A stretch of 64,000 bases of DNA from Amia ocellicauda. Its lineage: Eukaryota > Chordata > Actinopteri > Amiiformes > Amiidae. A model generated the notes under the pieces. It saw nothing but the letters and a program-made list of their open reading frames with translations. It was not told where the DNA came from and searched no databases. Made by a program: the position numbers and the translations under genes. How positions within the stretch are numbered: position 1 is the first letter of the stretch; every line of letters starts with the position of its first letter. The stretch is taken from contig NC_089852.1 in assembly GCF_036373705.1 (NCBI RefSeq), positions 1,934,300-1,998,299 of the forward strand. Direction: 5' to 3'. Below are positions 35,217 through 46,240 of the stretch, piece after piece.

Positions 35217-35935
35217 TTGGTCAGCCTCGACTTTAAATACAAGGGGGCTGTATTGAGGCTGGTCAGTGTCTATGTCCCTACTAGCAAGAGAGAGAGAGAG
35301 AGAGTCCTCTTTTTCCCTCAGCTACAGCCGCTCCTGATCACCACCTTACCAGTTATCATTTCAGGTGATTTCAACTGTCCCCTGAGGGATGTACACTGGA
35401 GTAAGCCCCGTAACGATAGATCCAGCAGGGATTTCGCTGCGTTCGTGGAGGACTTTGAACTCTGCAACGCAGGCTGGGACCTGGTGCCCCTGGAGAGGAC
35501 CACCATGTCTTCAGAGGCGGTCTTCTTTTCAGACCACAGGCTCCAGACGACAAACGGGAGTCAGGGCCTGGAGTCTGGAAGCTCAACACCTCTCTACTCA
35601 ATGACCCTCGTGTCATAAAGACCTTTGGCAGGCGGCTCGAGGAGTGGAGGAACCTGAAGGACCTTTTTGATTCTCCCATAGAGTGGTGGGAGATGGTGAA
35701 GGTTAGAACCAAGGGCTACTTCATTCATCTGGGGAAATGGAAAGGTTGCAAGAGACGGGCGAGATATTCCCATCTGAATGCCCGCCTCCAGCGCCTGAGT
35801 ATACTACAGCTCAGAGGCTTCAACCTAGCTGATGAAGTGGCCCGGGTGAAACTGAACGCTCTTTCCATGTGCCCCCGCCATCCCACTTCCATGCGCTTCA
35901 AGTCCCCAATTGACTGCTAAGACCTGTCCGAACTT
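35217..35935 (+). pseudogene. L1/Tx1-like LINE endonuclease fragment
   Basis: YKGAVLRLVSVYVPTSKRER and VIISGDFNCPLRDVHWSK give the endonuclease core (GDFNC), followed after a frame change by SDHRLQ and WKLNTSLLND, then EWWEMVKVRTKGYFI, which resembles the post-endonuclease linker of L1/Tx1-type LINEs. Broken by frameshifts; reverse transcriptase absent. Confidence 0.62.
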
Positions 35936-36009
35936 TTTGCCCATCCCAACCCCTCCTTCTGCCACTACCTCCTGCACGGTCTCTCCTCTGGGTTTTCACC
36001 CGGTCTCAT

Positions 36010-36410
36010 TTCCATTTCCTCTTCCTCTTAGCTGTTGAAACCTGCAATCCGCCGATCTGGATAACGATTCCGTAGACACACTCCTTTCCAAGGAACTTGT
36101 TTCGGGGTTCCTCATGAGCCTGTTCAACCATCCCCCTTCCAGCTCTTTCTGCATCAACCCCCTCACTGTCACCACACGCAAATATTTAGGCAAAAAGAGG
36201 CTTATCATTGACCTAACCGCTCCCCAAAACAGTCCCCAGTATTAACAGCCTCATCCCCATTGCCAATTCTCTCTCCAATACGCCACAATCGATCACACCA
36301 TCTCCCTCATCAAAGCCTCTGACAGCAATGTCTGGCTGTTAATCGCTGACATTTCAAATGCCAAACCTACATCCGATCCGACATCTGGGACATCCAACTA
36401 GCTCACGCTA
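36010..36410 (+). pseudogene. Retroelement reverse-transcriptase fragment, possibly DIRS-like
   Basis: Frames encode LLSKELVSGFLMSLFNHPPS, TTRKYLGKKRLIIDLTAP and, after breaks, pieces near WLLIADIS. The KKRLIIDLSAP-type motif is RT motif A territory of DIRS/Ngaro-type elements. Assignment from memory of the family; short and damaged. Confidence 0.42.
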
Positions 36411-36479
36411 GACTTTGCTCTTAAAACTTTGCACAGGTGATACAGGTAGCTGTTTGGGGGTTTGATGGTCTGGACCCAG

Positions 36480-36665
36480 CTCCAGACCATCATTCCCATA
36501 GCCAAGAGTGGTCCTGTTCTGTGAGCTTGTGTGGCTCCACTTCGCGGCTGAGCAGTTGTTGCTCCTAGACGTTTCCATTTCACAACAACAGCAATTACAG
36601 TTGACCAGGGCAGCTCTAGCAGGGCAAAAATGTGCCACGTTGAAAGTCTCTGAGCTTTACAAATT
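36480..36665 (+). repeat. Tc1-family 3' region fragment
   Basis: GTGGTCCTGTTCTGTGAGCT, GCTCCACTTCGCGGCTGAGC and GTTGTTGCTCCTAGACGTTT resemble the well-known 3' region of a Tc1-like family common in fish. No ends are preserved here. Confidence 0.4.
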
Positions 36666-36739
36666 ACAGCTCACCTGAACTTTCCGCAAAAACTTGCCTC
36701 TGCTCAGCGAGCGCACATCAGTGTGCAGCAGCAAGTCTG

Positions 36740-37320
36740 TGTGCTCCACTTAAAATCAACTTATACACTGCTGAAGATTTAATCGCTGCAGGCTTCTCGC
36801 TCAAATCAATCACAGGATCTTCATTGCAACATCCATGCAGTGAAAATCAGAAAAATAGTGATTGTTTGCACAACGCAATGAACCAACTACTACTGCCTAC
36901 GGTAACGGGTGCCGCATCAGTGGAAATGGAGACCCGCTTACAAAAGGGCAGATGGAGCTTTTTAGCAAACTCCATGAAAGCTTGAAAAATATCTTCAACC
37001 CTTCGATGTCCTTTCAGTGGCAAAATGGTGAGTAGTCCCTCTATTGTACTCATGTCCCCGAATATCATTCTAATACAAATACATAACTGTGCCACATCTA
37101 CCATATCTGTCAACTCATCAAACTGAAGTGAAAAACTCACCAATATCATTCTTCCATTGCCGTGTCACTGTATTTCTGGATAACTGAATGTCCTTGAAGG
37201 CAGACACGATTTCAGTCTTAATTTTAAAAATTCCCAAACAGCGAGTCTGCAGCCTCAATAAATGCCTCCTTAACAGAATTGTTGTGCTTAGCAAGAATGT
37301 GACATAGCACAACACAATGC
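36740..37320 (-). pseudogene. hAT-type transposase fragment (ZBED5/SCAND3-like group)
   Basis: Minus-strand frames read AFKDIQLSRNTVTR, then FSLQFDELTDMVDVAQLCIC, LTILPLKGHRRVEDIFQAFM and KRVSISTDAAPVTVGSSS. The FDE(S)TD, STDGAP-like and LPLKGHT-like blocks belong to the hAT catalytic region as in ZBED5/GTF2IRD2-type transposases. Frameshifted at about 37,145; not functional. Confidence 0.65.
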
Positions 37321-37466
37321 TATGGTTGCTGCCTTTCCTTTGGTAATAGGACTCTACTTGACTGCTGTGCTGCTAGTTGAGATTTCAGTTATTGCACTTT
37401 TCTTTTGCTTAGTTCACTCTCAGCTGGGAAATCCCTCTAAAGGGTTTTGAAATACCATTCGAGATT

Positions 37467-38050
37467 ATCAGATTCCATAACATTCAATAAAAGTTCAGAG
37501 ACTCTGCTGTGAAGGACTGTGCAAGATAAATGTTGATTTTATACCTGAAATATTTATAATCTTTAAACCCTAAACCCAAACTATAACCTACATCCTATAA
37601 ATTCACTTTTGAGTGTAGTATTCACACATGAATCACAAGTAATGTCCATAGAGTTATGAAGACACACAGACCAGTGGAGCAATCCCAGGCAGCTCAGGAA
37701 CACCCACATCACAATTTCAGTAAAATACCGATATGAAACACACAATTGATTACTGTTCAGCTGACGGATATTTTTTCATTTTTTATGAAACTAAGCAATG
37801 CTTCCACAAACTCTTCTTCCAGTCAGTGACTGTAGTAACAGTGAGCTGCACCAGAGGGCAGCCACAATCCAATGGTATAAAGACAGAAATGAGAAGTGAA
37901 CAGCAGTCTGGTGCTGCTGAAATTAAATTACTTATTCGTATTGTGATGTTTTAGGGCACTGGATCAGTCCTTTAACAACTATTTGCTTAATTTGGCATTG
38001 GAAACCACAGATTAAACATGGTGGTTTGCATTGGGCTGCAGATCATAAAT
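37467..38050 (+). repeat. Low-copy repeat, copy B, with U6-flank homology
   Basis: The left part (37,467-37,620) matches the repeat near the U6 gene at 24,231-24,360; the right part (37,640-38,050) matches 30,236-30,660. It therefore joins the two repeat blocks and shows they are one family. A CTCF-like GCTGCACCAGAGGGCAGCC is present at 37,845-37,863. Confidence 0.82.
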
Positions 38051-38799
38051 GTTCCTAAACAGAACTTAAAGTAGATGTTATTATCATTGACAGCCAGGTT
38101 TGAATATTGTTAAAAATATATATTTTTTTTTAAATAGAAATGTGTATTATCAAAGTAACTCATGTTATACAGATGACATTTTAATTTACAAAACTAGTTA
38201 CATAATCAACCGTGCACTTAAGCATCGTAAAACATCTTTTAAAACAAATCCCTAGCATGTTTGTTTTAAATACAAAAACAGATGTTTATGAACATCTATT
38301 CAAAAGATATTAATTTTGCAATCCATGCATCCATCTACAAGTTCGTCAGAACCACGTTAAAGGGAAACTGATTCGACATTTCTGCATATACATTGCTCAG
38401 TGTATACCAACACAACCATTATACATTTGCTTCATCACTATCATAATTGTACTACGACAGGAATAGGTTTATTTCATAGTGAAATAGTGAAGTCAATGAG
38501 AATAAGCAATGAAACCATGATTGTTATAATTGATGAAAATACTAAATGTAACTTACTTTGAGTTTATTCTCTGTTCGGAAAATTTTTGGTAAAGTAATTT
38601 AGGAAATGTTCATAAATCCAGAACAAGGGTATTTCCAATCCTTGGTTAAAAAAAACAACTCCATTGTCGTATTTGTTTCATAGCTATATTTCACATTTGT
38701 AGGCCTAGAAGAAATGTTTTGGTGAAAAGTCAATCTTTTGGGATATTTGGTTTGTTTGTTTAATTTCTGGTCCATGTTCGTGGTTGAAGAAAAAAAGTT

Positions 38800-39829
38800 C
38801 ATGATCATATTTAATGATGGATAGCTTTGTCCAAAAAAAAGCATTCACGGACACACCGATGTCACAGGTAGCCCCATCGTATGTCATTCTCGTGGGCTTA
38901 ACTTTGTGATCACTGCAGATGGAGCAATCTTTCTCCAGCTGGCGTTTCCTGCCAGACGACGCTGTGGTTGATTCCAGCTTTTCAATCTTCCGCGAACCTG
39001 GGGTGGGGTCAGAGCAATGTTCTCGTTTTCACACACACCCTTGCGGAAGTCATCAATGATTGAAACTAGAAATGTCCTTCGGCTGATCAGGAGCAAGAGC
39101 ATTGTTGTCAAAGTGCAGGTTGGCAAGACAAAAAAGCAACTTGTCACAAGGCGTTAATCGGCCCAAATCCTGGTTTTGCTTGCAGTGCATCCTTCATTCT
39201 TTCATGTCAGACTTCCACACTAACCCCAAATTCAGCCACAACCCCAAAACAGCACGTAATCTACTTTGTCATTTCCAGCAGATCGTTTTAAATGTTGCAC
39301 TTATATTCCTGTTCTTTTCATTCATTTCTGCGCACATCTGTTCGATTTGTTGCAGATGTGCTCTTGCAGCACGCTGAAAACAACAGCTCAAAGAAATCAG
39401 CAGGACGGGTCGTGCTGCGTGGGATACATCTCGGACCACTTATTGCTGTGTAGTTATTTTCTGCTATGGTATTTTGTGAATTTGATTTGAAATCAGGATT
39501 CTAACAGTAACAGCCCAATTAAAGGAAGGTCTTCGTCCATACTGTCATCTCCCCTTGCATCTTCTTCCGCCTCCTCTTCCAAATGACTGTCATCATTATC
39601 TACATTACTGTAGAGTTTTGCCTTTTACAACCATTTTTATTGTCTAATATTAACAATAAACTGGTCTGCTAATGACCAGTACAGTTTGCTGCTATGGCAA
39701 ATAAACCAATGAAAAATATACAGAGCTAAAGTGTGGGCGGAATTTAGGGGAGATAATCGGCCCTCTAGTCCTCTAGCAACACGCCTGCGCAAGCCAATTA
39801 AATCGGCCCTGTAGAACTCTGAGGGTTAA
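38800..39829 (-). pseudogene. Decayed piggyBac-like element
   Basis: At the right end the minus strand starts TTAACCCTCAGAGTTCTACA, a TTAA-plus-CCCT opening as in piggyBac termini. Inside, an acidic frame (DDSHLEEEAEEDARGDDSMD, near 39,540-39,600) resembles the N-terminus of such transposases. Near 38,880-38,980 RKRQLEKDCSICSDHKVKPT resembles the C-terminal cysteine-rich finger. The nuclease core is unrecognisable and no left terminus was found. A tentative assembly. Confidence 0.4.
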
Positions 39830-40879
39830 AGCAGATGACTATCCTTAACATTATTATTATTGTCATTGACTCCAAATTACTGAAACTCAAGTTTGAATAT
39901 TCTGTTTAAAGGGAGAGGGGAAAAAAAAAAGTCATGCCTTTCACAGCAGCCACTCAAGACACTCCTCTCCATGTCCTGCAGACGGGGGGGGTAGCTTTGT
40001 TACCTGCAATGCAAATACACATATAAATATCACATACATACACATATGTAGCTATGTACACACACAAAATGTGCTCCCTGGCCCAGCGCCCTTCAGTTCC
40101 AGCTCTGTTATTAAACTGTAATAAAAAAGTGCAGGGTTATACAAGTTTTAATAAGACGCAATAGTACATTATAGACAACTCAATTAAAATGTATAATACA
40201 ACGCTGTGCCATATTGAAAGAAATGTTTAATTTAATCTGCTGAATCAGAAACATTGGATCTGTTTAAAGCACACAAAGTACTCAGCCTTTCCCATTACTT
40301 GAACTGGTGTGCGTCTGGCGAGCTACGCCCGTTCCTTTACCTCCTCAAATACATTATTATTATACATTTATTTATAACGCTACACTCAAGCAACAGTCAA
40401 AACAGACACACTACACAGATGCAACACAGCAGTGCAGTACACACGGACGACAAAACAAGCAGCTCGGTTAGCCAATAAGGGGGGGAAGTAAAATCTGAAA
40501 AGATTATTTTAAAACTTGTAACACAGGTGACAGACAGCACAGGTCCAACACAGCTGTAGAGATGGGATCCAGAGCAGCTTGGCCTGAATCACGCTTTGAA
40601 TGAATGGAGCGTTACATATTAAGAAATCTGCGGTTAATAATCGATCAATTAACAATACAAATACTAACAATCATACTCGCTGTACTGTGCCCGCTGCCTC
40701 CCTGCTCTCTAACCGGCTCAACGGATCTAGCGCCGTCAACACCAGGCCCAAAGTAAAAAAGCACGCTCCTCAACTTTACCTTGTGGGTTTTAATATCGGT
40801 TTATAAATTAATTAACCGATCGTTTTAAACATATCTGTGCAAGGCGGTTGTGCATCCTTCAGTTTTGCTAGCGTTTCGC

Positions 40880-41000
40880 ATTTCCATACCGTGTTATAAC
40901 GAAGCGGCGCCCAGCGGCGAACACGGGACGCGGCGGCCATTTTCAGCCTCATCCCGCGCGGAAAACCGGCCGTTTTTTCTCCCCACTCGGCGCGTTACCC
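40880..41000. promoter_or_regulatory. Small CpG-rich island with YY1-like site
   Basis: A GC-rich block in AT-rich surroundings with GCGGCGCCCAGCGGCG and GGCGGCCATTTTCAGC; the inverted GGCCATTTT matches a YY1 start-site element. No adjoining exon was recognised. The remainder of 39,830-41,170 shows no gene. Confidence 0.3.
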
Positions 41001-41169
41001 GCATCGTAGCCAAAGCTGTGGTGAATAATAAAACTGCTCGGTAATATCCGCATGACTGATACATCCAACAAGCTCCGACACAAATGCTCAAAGAAACACG
41101 AAATGATGATGATGATGATGATGATGGCGGTGTTGTTGTTGAGTGCACTTATACAACGCTGTCATACTC

Positions 41170-41375
41170 TTGCATATTTTGATTTCCCCTGTGCTCCCTC
41201 TCCCTTAGCGCTTCTGCACTCGTCAATCTAGGATGTAAGACCTTCTATATTGTTTACTGTATATCTTGTATACAATTTGTGAAATGTATTATGCCTGGAA
41301 TTGCACCGTATTATTGCACTTTGTATTGCGCTTATATTTTGTAAGTCTGCTAAGATATAAACAATAATAATAAAA
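41170..41375 (+). repeat. LINE 3' UTR/tail fragment
   Basis: CGCTTCTGCACTCGTCAATC, CTAGGATGTAAGACCTTC and TTGTAAGTCTGCTAAGATAT parallel the tail at 34,030-34,300, ending in ACAATAATAATAAAAT. Confidence 0.4.
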
Positions 41376-41708
41376 TAATTCCCTGAATCTTTGACAATAA
41401 TTATAATTTTTCAAATGTGTTTTTAATGTTGCTAGATCTCACAGTGATAAAATAAGGAAGATATGGGTTTGGCAACAATACAAAAATATAAAAAGTTTGT
41501 CAAATTTCTTTGCAGAGTGCAAACAGACGACATGCAAATACGCTGAGATTAAATTCAAGATTAGTGTCTAACTGTCTAAGTATTCTTTTCTCTTCAATAA
41601 TAATGGGGAGAAATTAATAACGAATAATTTAATTCAGAATGACGAAGATTGCTCTTTTGTAACCACATTTTTCATAGTAACGTTAGCACAGCTATCTACA
41701 ATTGTCTG

Positions 41709-41752
<44 letters not shown>

Positions 41753-41753
41753 C

Positions 41754-41804
<51 letters not shown>
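41709..41804. repeat. (AAT)n-(ATT)n inverted microsatellite
   Basis: About 14-15 ATA/AAT units are followed, after TCT, by about 17 TAT/ATT units, giving a near-perfect palindrome that could fold into a hairpin or cruciform. Confidence 0.95.
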
Positions 41805-41806
<2 letters not shown>

Positions 41807-41935
41807 CTTGGCAAGACACCCTTATCCAGGGCAACTTACAACATAAGTGCAAAACAAAGTGCAAAAATACAGTTAAGTAAAAGGCATCAATCATTACAAA
41901 TTCAATCTAACTAAAACATAGCAATTCAAAATATA
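41805..41935 (+). repeat. Dispersed fish repeat fragment
   Basis: TTGGCAAGACACCCTTATCC followed by AGGGCAACTTACAACATAAG matches the core of the repeat at 3,475. It directly follows the AAT/ATT palindrome. Confidence 0.45.
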
Positions 41936-42083
41936 ATACATTTAAGATTAGATTAAAAAAATCAGCTAGTGGCTACATTACAAACGAGCTGCTGTTCAGC
42001 ACGAAGGGGAAAAAGTCAATAGTTATAGTAACTAAAGTGTAAATAGTCCTAAATCAGAGAACAATTTTATGTCTACACTTACT

Positions 42084-42210
42084 CAGCTGGTGAAAACTTG
42101 AGCAGCCTCCGCGGTGTCGGTCGCCGCTGTAACTCACAACATTGCGAGTTCGCGCATGCGCGGGTCCATGACGGGGACGAATTGACGCGCTCCCACGTGC
42201 GCGTGTTTAG
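42084..42210 (-). promoter_or_regulatory. CpG-rich NRF1-site promoter with a candidate first exon
   Basis: Contains the NRF1 palindrome GCGCATGCGC (about 42,153-42,162), a CACGTG E-box (about 42,194-42,199) and many CpGs. On the minus strand a consensus splice donor, CAGCTGA|GTAAGTG, follows at 42,087-42,077, so this may be the first exon and promoter of a minus-strand transcript. No downstream exon is recognised among the transposons, so the product is unknown; it may be noncoding. Confidence 0.4.
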
Positions 42211-42531
42211 AACGTCACTGGCGAAAAAAATAAATTCTGGAACACTGATGACAAATGGAACGCGACAAAGCCCTCTCGTGTCAGGGCATTCATTTAGACA
42301 AAAAATAATATTTTTATTCAATGAAATATCGGGACCCCCCCAAGTTCAAAGTTTTCTCTCTAATAGGGGGTCCCGGCCCCCTCCAGCCCCCCCTCAATTT
42401 GAACACAGAGAGAGGGAGAGAAAGGCAATGACAGAGGCAGCAAGAGAGCAACAGTGAGAGAGATTGTTCCGTATTTCTCCAGTTTTAATATTATTACTAT
42501 TATTTATTATATACATATATACAGTACTGTG

Positions 42532-43605
42532 CAAAGTTTTAGGCAGGTGTGAAAAAATGCTGTACAGTAACAATGCTTTCAAAAATAGTCATGTTAATAG
42601 ATTATATTTATCAATTAACTAAATGCAATGTGAGTGAACAGAAGAAACATCTACATCAAATCCATATTTGGTGTGACCACCATTTGCCTTCAAAACAGCA
42701 TCAATTCTTCTAGGTTCACTTGCACACAGTTTTTGAAGGAACTTGGCAGGTAGGTTGGCCCAAACATCTTGGAGAACTAACCACAGTTCTCCTGTGGATT
42801 TAGGCAGCCTCAGTTTAAGGTGAAGATAGTTTTAATGACTTCCGCTGTATGTTTGGGGTCGTTGTCATGCTGCAGAATAAATTTGGGGCCAATCAGATGC
42901 CTCCCTGATGGTATTGCATGATGGAAAATTATCTGCCTGCTCAGCATTGAGGAGACCATTCATTCTGACCAAATTGTGAAGGGAAGTAAGCATGACGTGT
43001 CTTTCATCTGCTGCAGTAAGTTTCCTTGGCCGACCACTGCGTCTACAGTCCTCAGCATTGCCTGTTTCTTTGCGTTTCTTCAAAAGAGCTTGGACAGCAC
43101 ATCTGGAAACCCCTGTCTGCCTTGAAATGTCTGCCTGGGAGAGACCTTGCTGATGCAGTATAACTACCTTGTGTCTTGTTGCTGTGCTCAGTCTTGTCAT
43201 GGTGAATGACTTCATGGTGAAACTGTCTTCAGCAACCTCACCTTGTTAGCTGAGTTTGGCTGTTCCTCACCCAGTTTTATTCCTCCTACACAGCTGTTTC
43301 TGTTTCAGTTAATGATTGTGTTTCAACCTACATATTGAATTGATGATCATCTGTTTGGTATAATTGTTTAATCAGACACCTGACTATATGCCCACAAAAT
43401 CCCTGACTATGTGCCAGTGTACCTAGAAGAATTGATGCTGTTTTGAAGGCAAAGGGTGGTCACACCAAATATGGATTTTATGTAGATGTTTCTTCTGTTC
43501 ACTCACTTTGCATTTAGTTAATTGATAAATATAATATTTTAATGTCTAATTTTGAAAGCATTCTTGCTTATTGTTTCACACTTGCCTAAAACTTTTGCAC
43601 AGTAC
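42532..43605 (-). mobile_element. Second Tc1-like family, internally deleted copy
   Basis: Ends begin CAGTACTGTGCAAAGTTTTA (left) and, inverted, GTACTGTGCAAAAGTTTTAG (right), within longer imperfect inverted repeats. On the minus strand the transposase starts TMTRLSTATRHKVVILHQQG, with HTH segment ISRQTGVSRCAVQALLKKRK and the GRP motif SGRPRKLTAADERH, then breaks after about 110 residues: the sequence jumps to the C-terminal region, so most of the DDE core is missing. Nonautonomous. Confidence 0.82.
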
Positions 43606-43607
43606 TA

Positions 43608-44828
43608 CACTCACCTAAAGGATTATTAGGAACACCATACTAATACTGTGTTTGACCCCCTTTCGCCTTCAGAACTGCCTTAATTCTACGTGGCATTGAT
43701 TCAACAAGGTGCTGAAAGCATTCTTTAGAAATGTTGGCCCATATTGATAGGATAGCATCTTGCAGTTGATGGAGATTTGTGGGATGCACATCCAGGGCAC
43801 GAAGCTCCCGTTCCACCACATCCCAAAGATGCTCTATTGGGTTGAGATCTGGTGACTGTGGGGGCCAGTTTAGTACAGTGAACTCATTGTCATGTTCAAG
43901 AAACCAGTTTGAAATGATTCGACCTTTGTGACATGGTGCATTATCCTGCTGGAAGTAGCCATCAGAGGATGGGTACATGGTGGTCATAAAGGGATGGACA
44001 TGGTCAGAAACAATGCTCAGGTAGGCCGTGGCATTTAAACGATGCCCAATTGGCACTAAGGGGCCTAAAGTGTGCCAAGAAAACATCCCCCACACCATTA
44101 CACCACCACCACCAGCCTGCACAGTGGTAACAAGGCATGATGGATCCATGTTCTCATTCTGTTTACGCCAAATTCTGACTCTACCATCTGAATGTCTCAA
44201 CAGAAATCGAGACTCATCAGACCAGGCGACATTTTTCCAGTCTTCAACTGTCCAATTTTGGTGAGCTTGTGCAAATTGTAGCCTCTTTTTCCTATTTGTA
44301 GTGGAGATGAGTGGTACCCGGTGGGGTCTTCTGCTGTTGTAGCCCATCCGCCTCAAGGTTGTACGTGTTGTGGCTTCACAAATGCTTTGCTGCATACCTC
44401 GGTTGTAACGAGTGGTTATTTCAGTCAAAGTTGCTCTTCTATCAGCTTGAATCAGTCGGCCCATTCTCCTCTGACCTCTAGCATCAACAAGGCATTTTCG
44501 CCCACAGGACTGCCGCATACTGGATGTTTTTCCCTTTTCACACCATTCTTTGTAAACCCTACAAATGGTTGTGCGTGAAAATCCCAGTAACTGAGCAGAT
44601 TGTGAAATACTCAGACCGGCCCGTCTGGCACCAACAACCATGCCACGCTCAAAATTGCTTAAATCACCTTTCTTTCCCATTCAGACATTCAGTTTGGAGT
44701 TCAGGAGATTGTCTTGACCAGGACCACACCCCTAAATGCATTGAAGCAACTGCCATGTGATTGGTTGGTTAGATAATTGCATTAATGAGAAATTGAACAG
44801 GTGTTCCTAATAATCCTTTAGGTGAGTG
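43608..44828 (-). mobile_element. Tc1/mariner DD36E (Incomer-type) transposon, copy 3
   Basis: Perfect-looking CACTCACCTAAAGGATTATT termini on both sides with TA duplications at 43,606-43,607 and 44,829-44,830. 1,221 bp. It lies immediately against the right end of the other Tc1 element. Confidence 0.96.
43640..44680 (-). CDS. DD36E Tc1/mariner transposase, full-length intact (346 aa)
   Basis: Full-length cut-and-paste transposase with no stops or shifts: MGKKGDLSNFERGMVVGARR start, HTH GLSISQSAQLLGFSRTTICR, GRKCLVDARGQRRMGRL linker (GRPR-hook position), second HTH, then the DDE domain with DESRF, QQDNAPCH and NPIEHLWD. Thirty-six residues separate the second D from the E. Length and structure fit autonomous Incomer elements. 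Compared with copies 1 and 2 it has no deletion or duplication, so it is the best candidate for an active source. Its own promoter would be in the 5' inverted-repeat region. Confidence 0.95.
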   Translation of the reverse strand: MGKKGDLSNFERGMVVGARRAGLSISQSAQLLGFSRTTICRVYKEWCEKGKTSSMRQSCGRKCLVDARGQRRMGRLIQADRRATLTEITTRYNRGMQQSICEATTRTTLRRMGYNSRRPHRVPLISTTNRKKRLQFAQAHQNWTVEDWKNVAWSDESRFLLRHSDGRVRIWRKQNENMDPSCLVTTVQAGGGGVMVWGMFSWHTLGPLVPIGHRLNATAYLSIVSDHVHPFMTTMYPSSDGYFQQDNAPCHKGRIISNWFLEHDNEFTVLNWPPQSPDLNPIEHLWDVVERELRALDVHPTNLHQLQDAILSIWANISKECFQHLVESMPRRIKAVLKAKGGQTQY

Positions 44829-45100
44829 TATATATATAATTTTCATTGGTTGAAATATTGTTTTAATTACTACTTAAGATCTATTCAAGTATATGATTAA
44901 TGATTATTATTTATCTTTTTTATTTACTGTTTTCATGTAATTGTTTTATAGATTTTTAATGTATCTGTATATTTTATATGTAGTTATTTAATAATCTATA
45001 AATATATATATATTCTGGTTATTTTTATGTATCACCTGTATCGTACATATTTTGGCAACACCAAAGAAAGAGGTCATGCCAATAAAGGTCCATTTGAATT

Positions 45101-45144
<44 letters not shown>

Positions 45145-46198
45145 GGTTTTCAGCAAAACAGGTTTCCCTGGTTTGCTGTTGGCCCAGTGTGTGTAGGTGT
45201 CTCTCTCTGTCGTTCTCCCTCCCTCCCTCCCTCTTACTCATCCAGCCTCTCTTTCTCTTTCTCTCTACCTCCCTTCCTTCGTCCCTCCCTCCCTTTCCCC
45301 TGGAGCATTGCACATTTTTTTAGGAGTTTGAAGGAAAACGAGAGAGAAACAAAGTGTGACAGTGGAAGGGAAAGAGAGAGAGAACAACAGACAGAAGTGG
45401 AGAGAGAGAGAAACCAAGAGAGACAGATACAACCCATACTCTGTGAGTGTAGTGGGTCTGCGTGTACAGTCGGTGTGTTTCAGTCTCGGTGGTCGGTGGA
45501 GTCTCAGGAGAGAGAAGCTCAGAAGATCACTGTGAGTACTGCTGTGACCCCTGTCTGCTACTGTCTGTGCACTGTGTTTGTGTGTGTGTGTGTGTGTCTG
45601 TGTGTATGTGTGTGTGTGTGTGTGTGTTGTGTGTGTGTGTGTTTGTCTGTGTCTGTCTGTCTGTGTGTGTATGTGTGTGTTTGTCTGTGTCTGTCTGTCT
45701 GTGTGTGTGTCTGTTGCAGTGGGAGTGTGTACGTCTGTGTGTATGTGTGTGTATGTGTGTGTGTGTGTGTGTCTGTGTGTCTGTTGCAGTGGGAGTGTGT
45801 ACGTCTGTGTGTGAGGGGGTGGGTGACAATGGAGCAGAGACTGTACAGTGTGTGTCAGTTCTGTGTCTCCCTCTGTGTGAGTGAGCAGAGCCCTGTCTGT
45901 CCAGGGGCTCGGGGCAGGAGGCAGTGTGTCTTGGGGCTCAGGGCAGGAGGCAGTGTGCACATCAAGACAGTCATCCAACACACATGTGAGAGAGAAGAGA
46001 CAATATAGGGAAGAGAAGAGAGGAGGGAGCGTTTTCCAGTTGAAGGGTTGTAGCATTGACTGACTGACTGACTGACTAACTGTCAGCCTCTCTGTGTCCG
46101 TCTGTGAGCAGACCCTATGTGTTTCTCTGTGTCCATTTCTCTGTCTTGCTCTGTGCCTCTCTTAACCCTGTCTGTCAATCTCTCTGTCTCCACCTAAG
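44829..46198. other. AT-rich flank, then simple-repeat-rich 5' region of the PTP gene
   Basis: 44,829-45,030 is AT-rich. From 45,103 there is a (GA)n run, a CT-rich block (45,200-45,300), another GA block, and GT-rich sequence at 45,575-45,830. A probable 5' UTR exon ends at 45,531 (CACT|GTGAGTACT donor). Long Cys/Val or Thr/His frames here are repeat artefacts. Confidence 0.5.
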
Positions 46199-46240
46199 GA
46201 CTGAGATCCTCAGGAGGTGTTCCTGCAGGCAGTGCCAGAC

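Noticed and set aside
45187-46056. Long Cys/Val-rich and Thr/His-rich open frames
   Set aside because: Arise from GT/CA dinucleotide repeats in the 5' region of the PTP gene.
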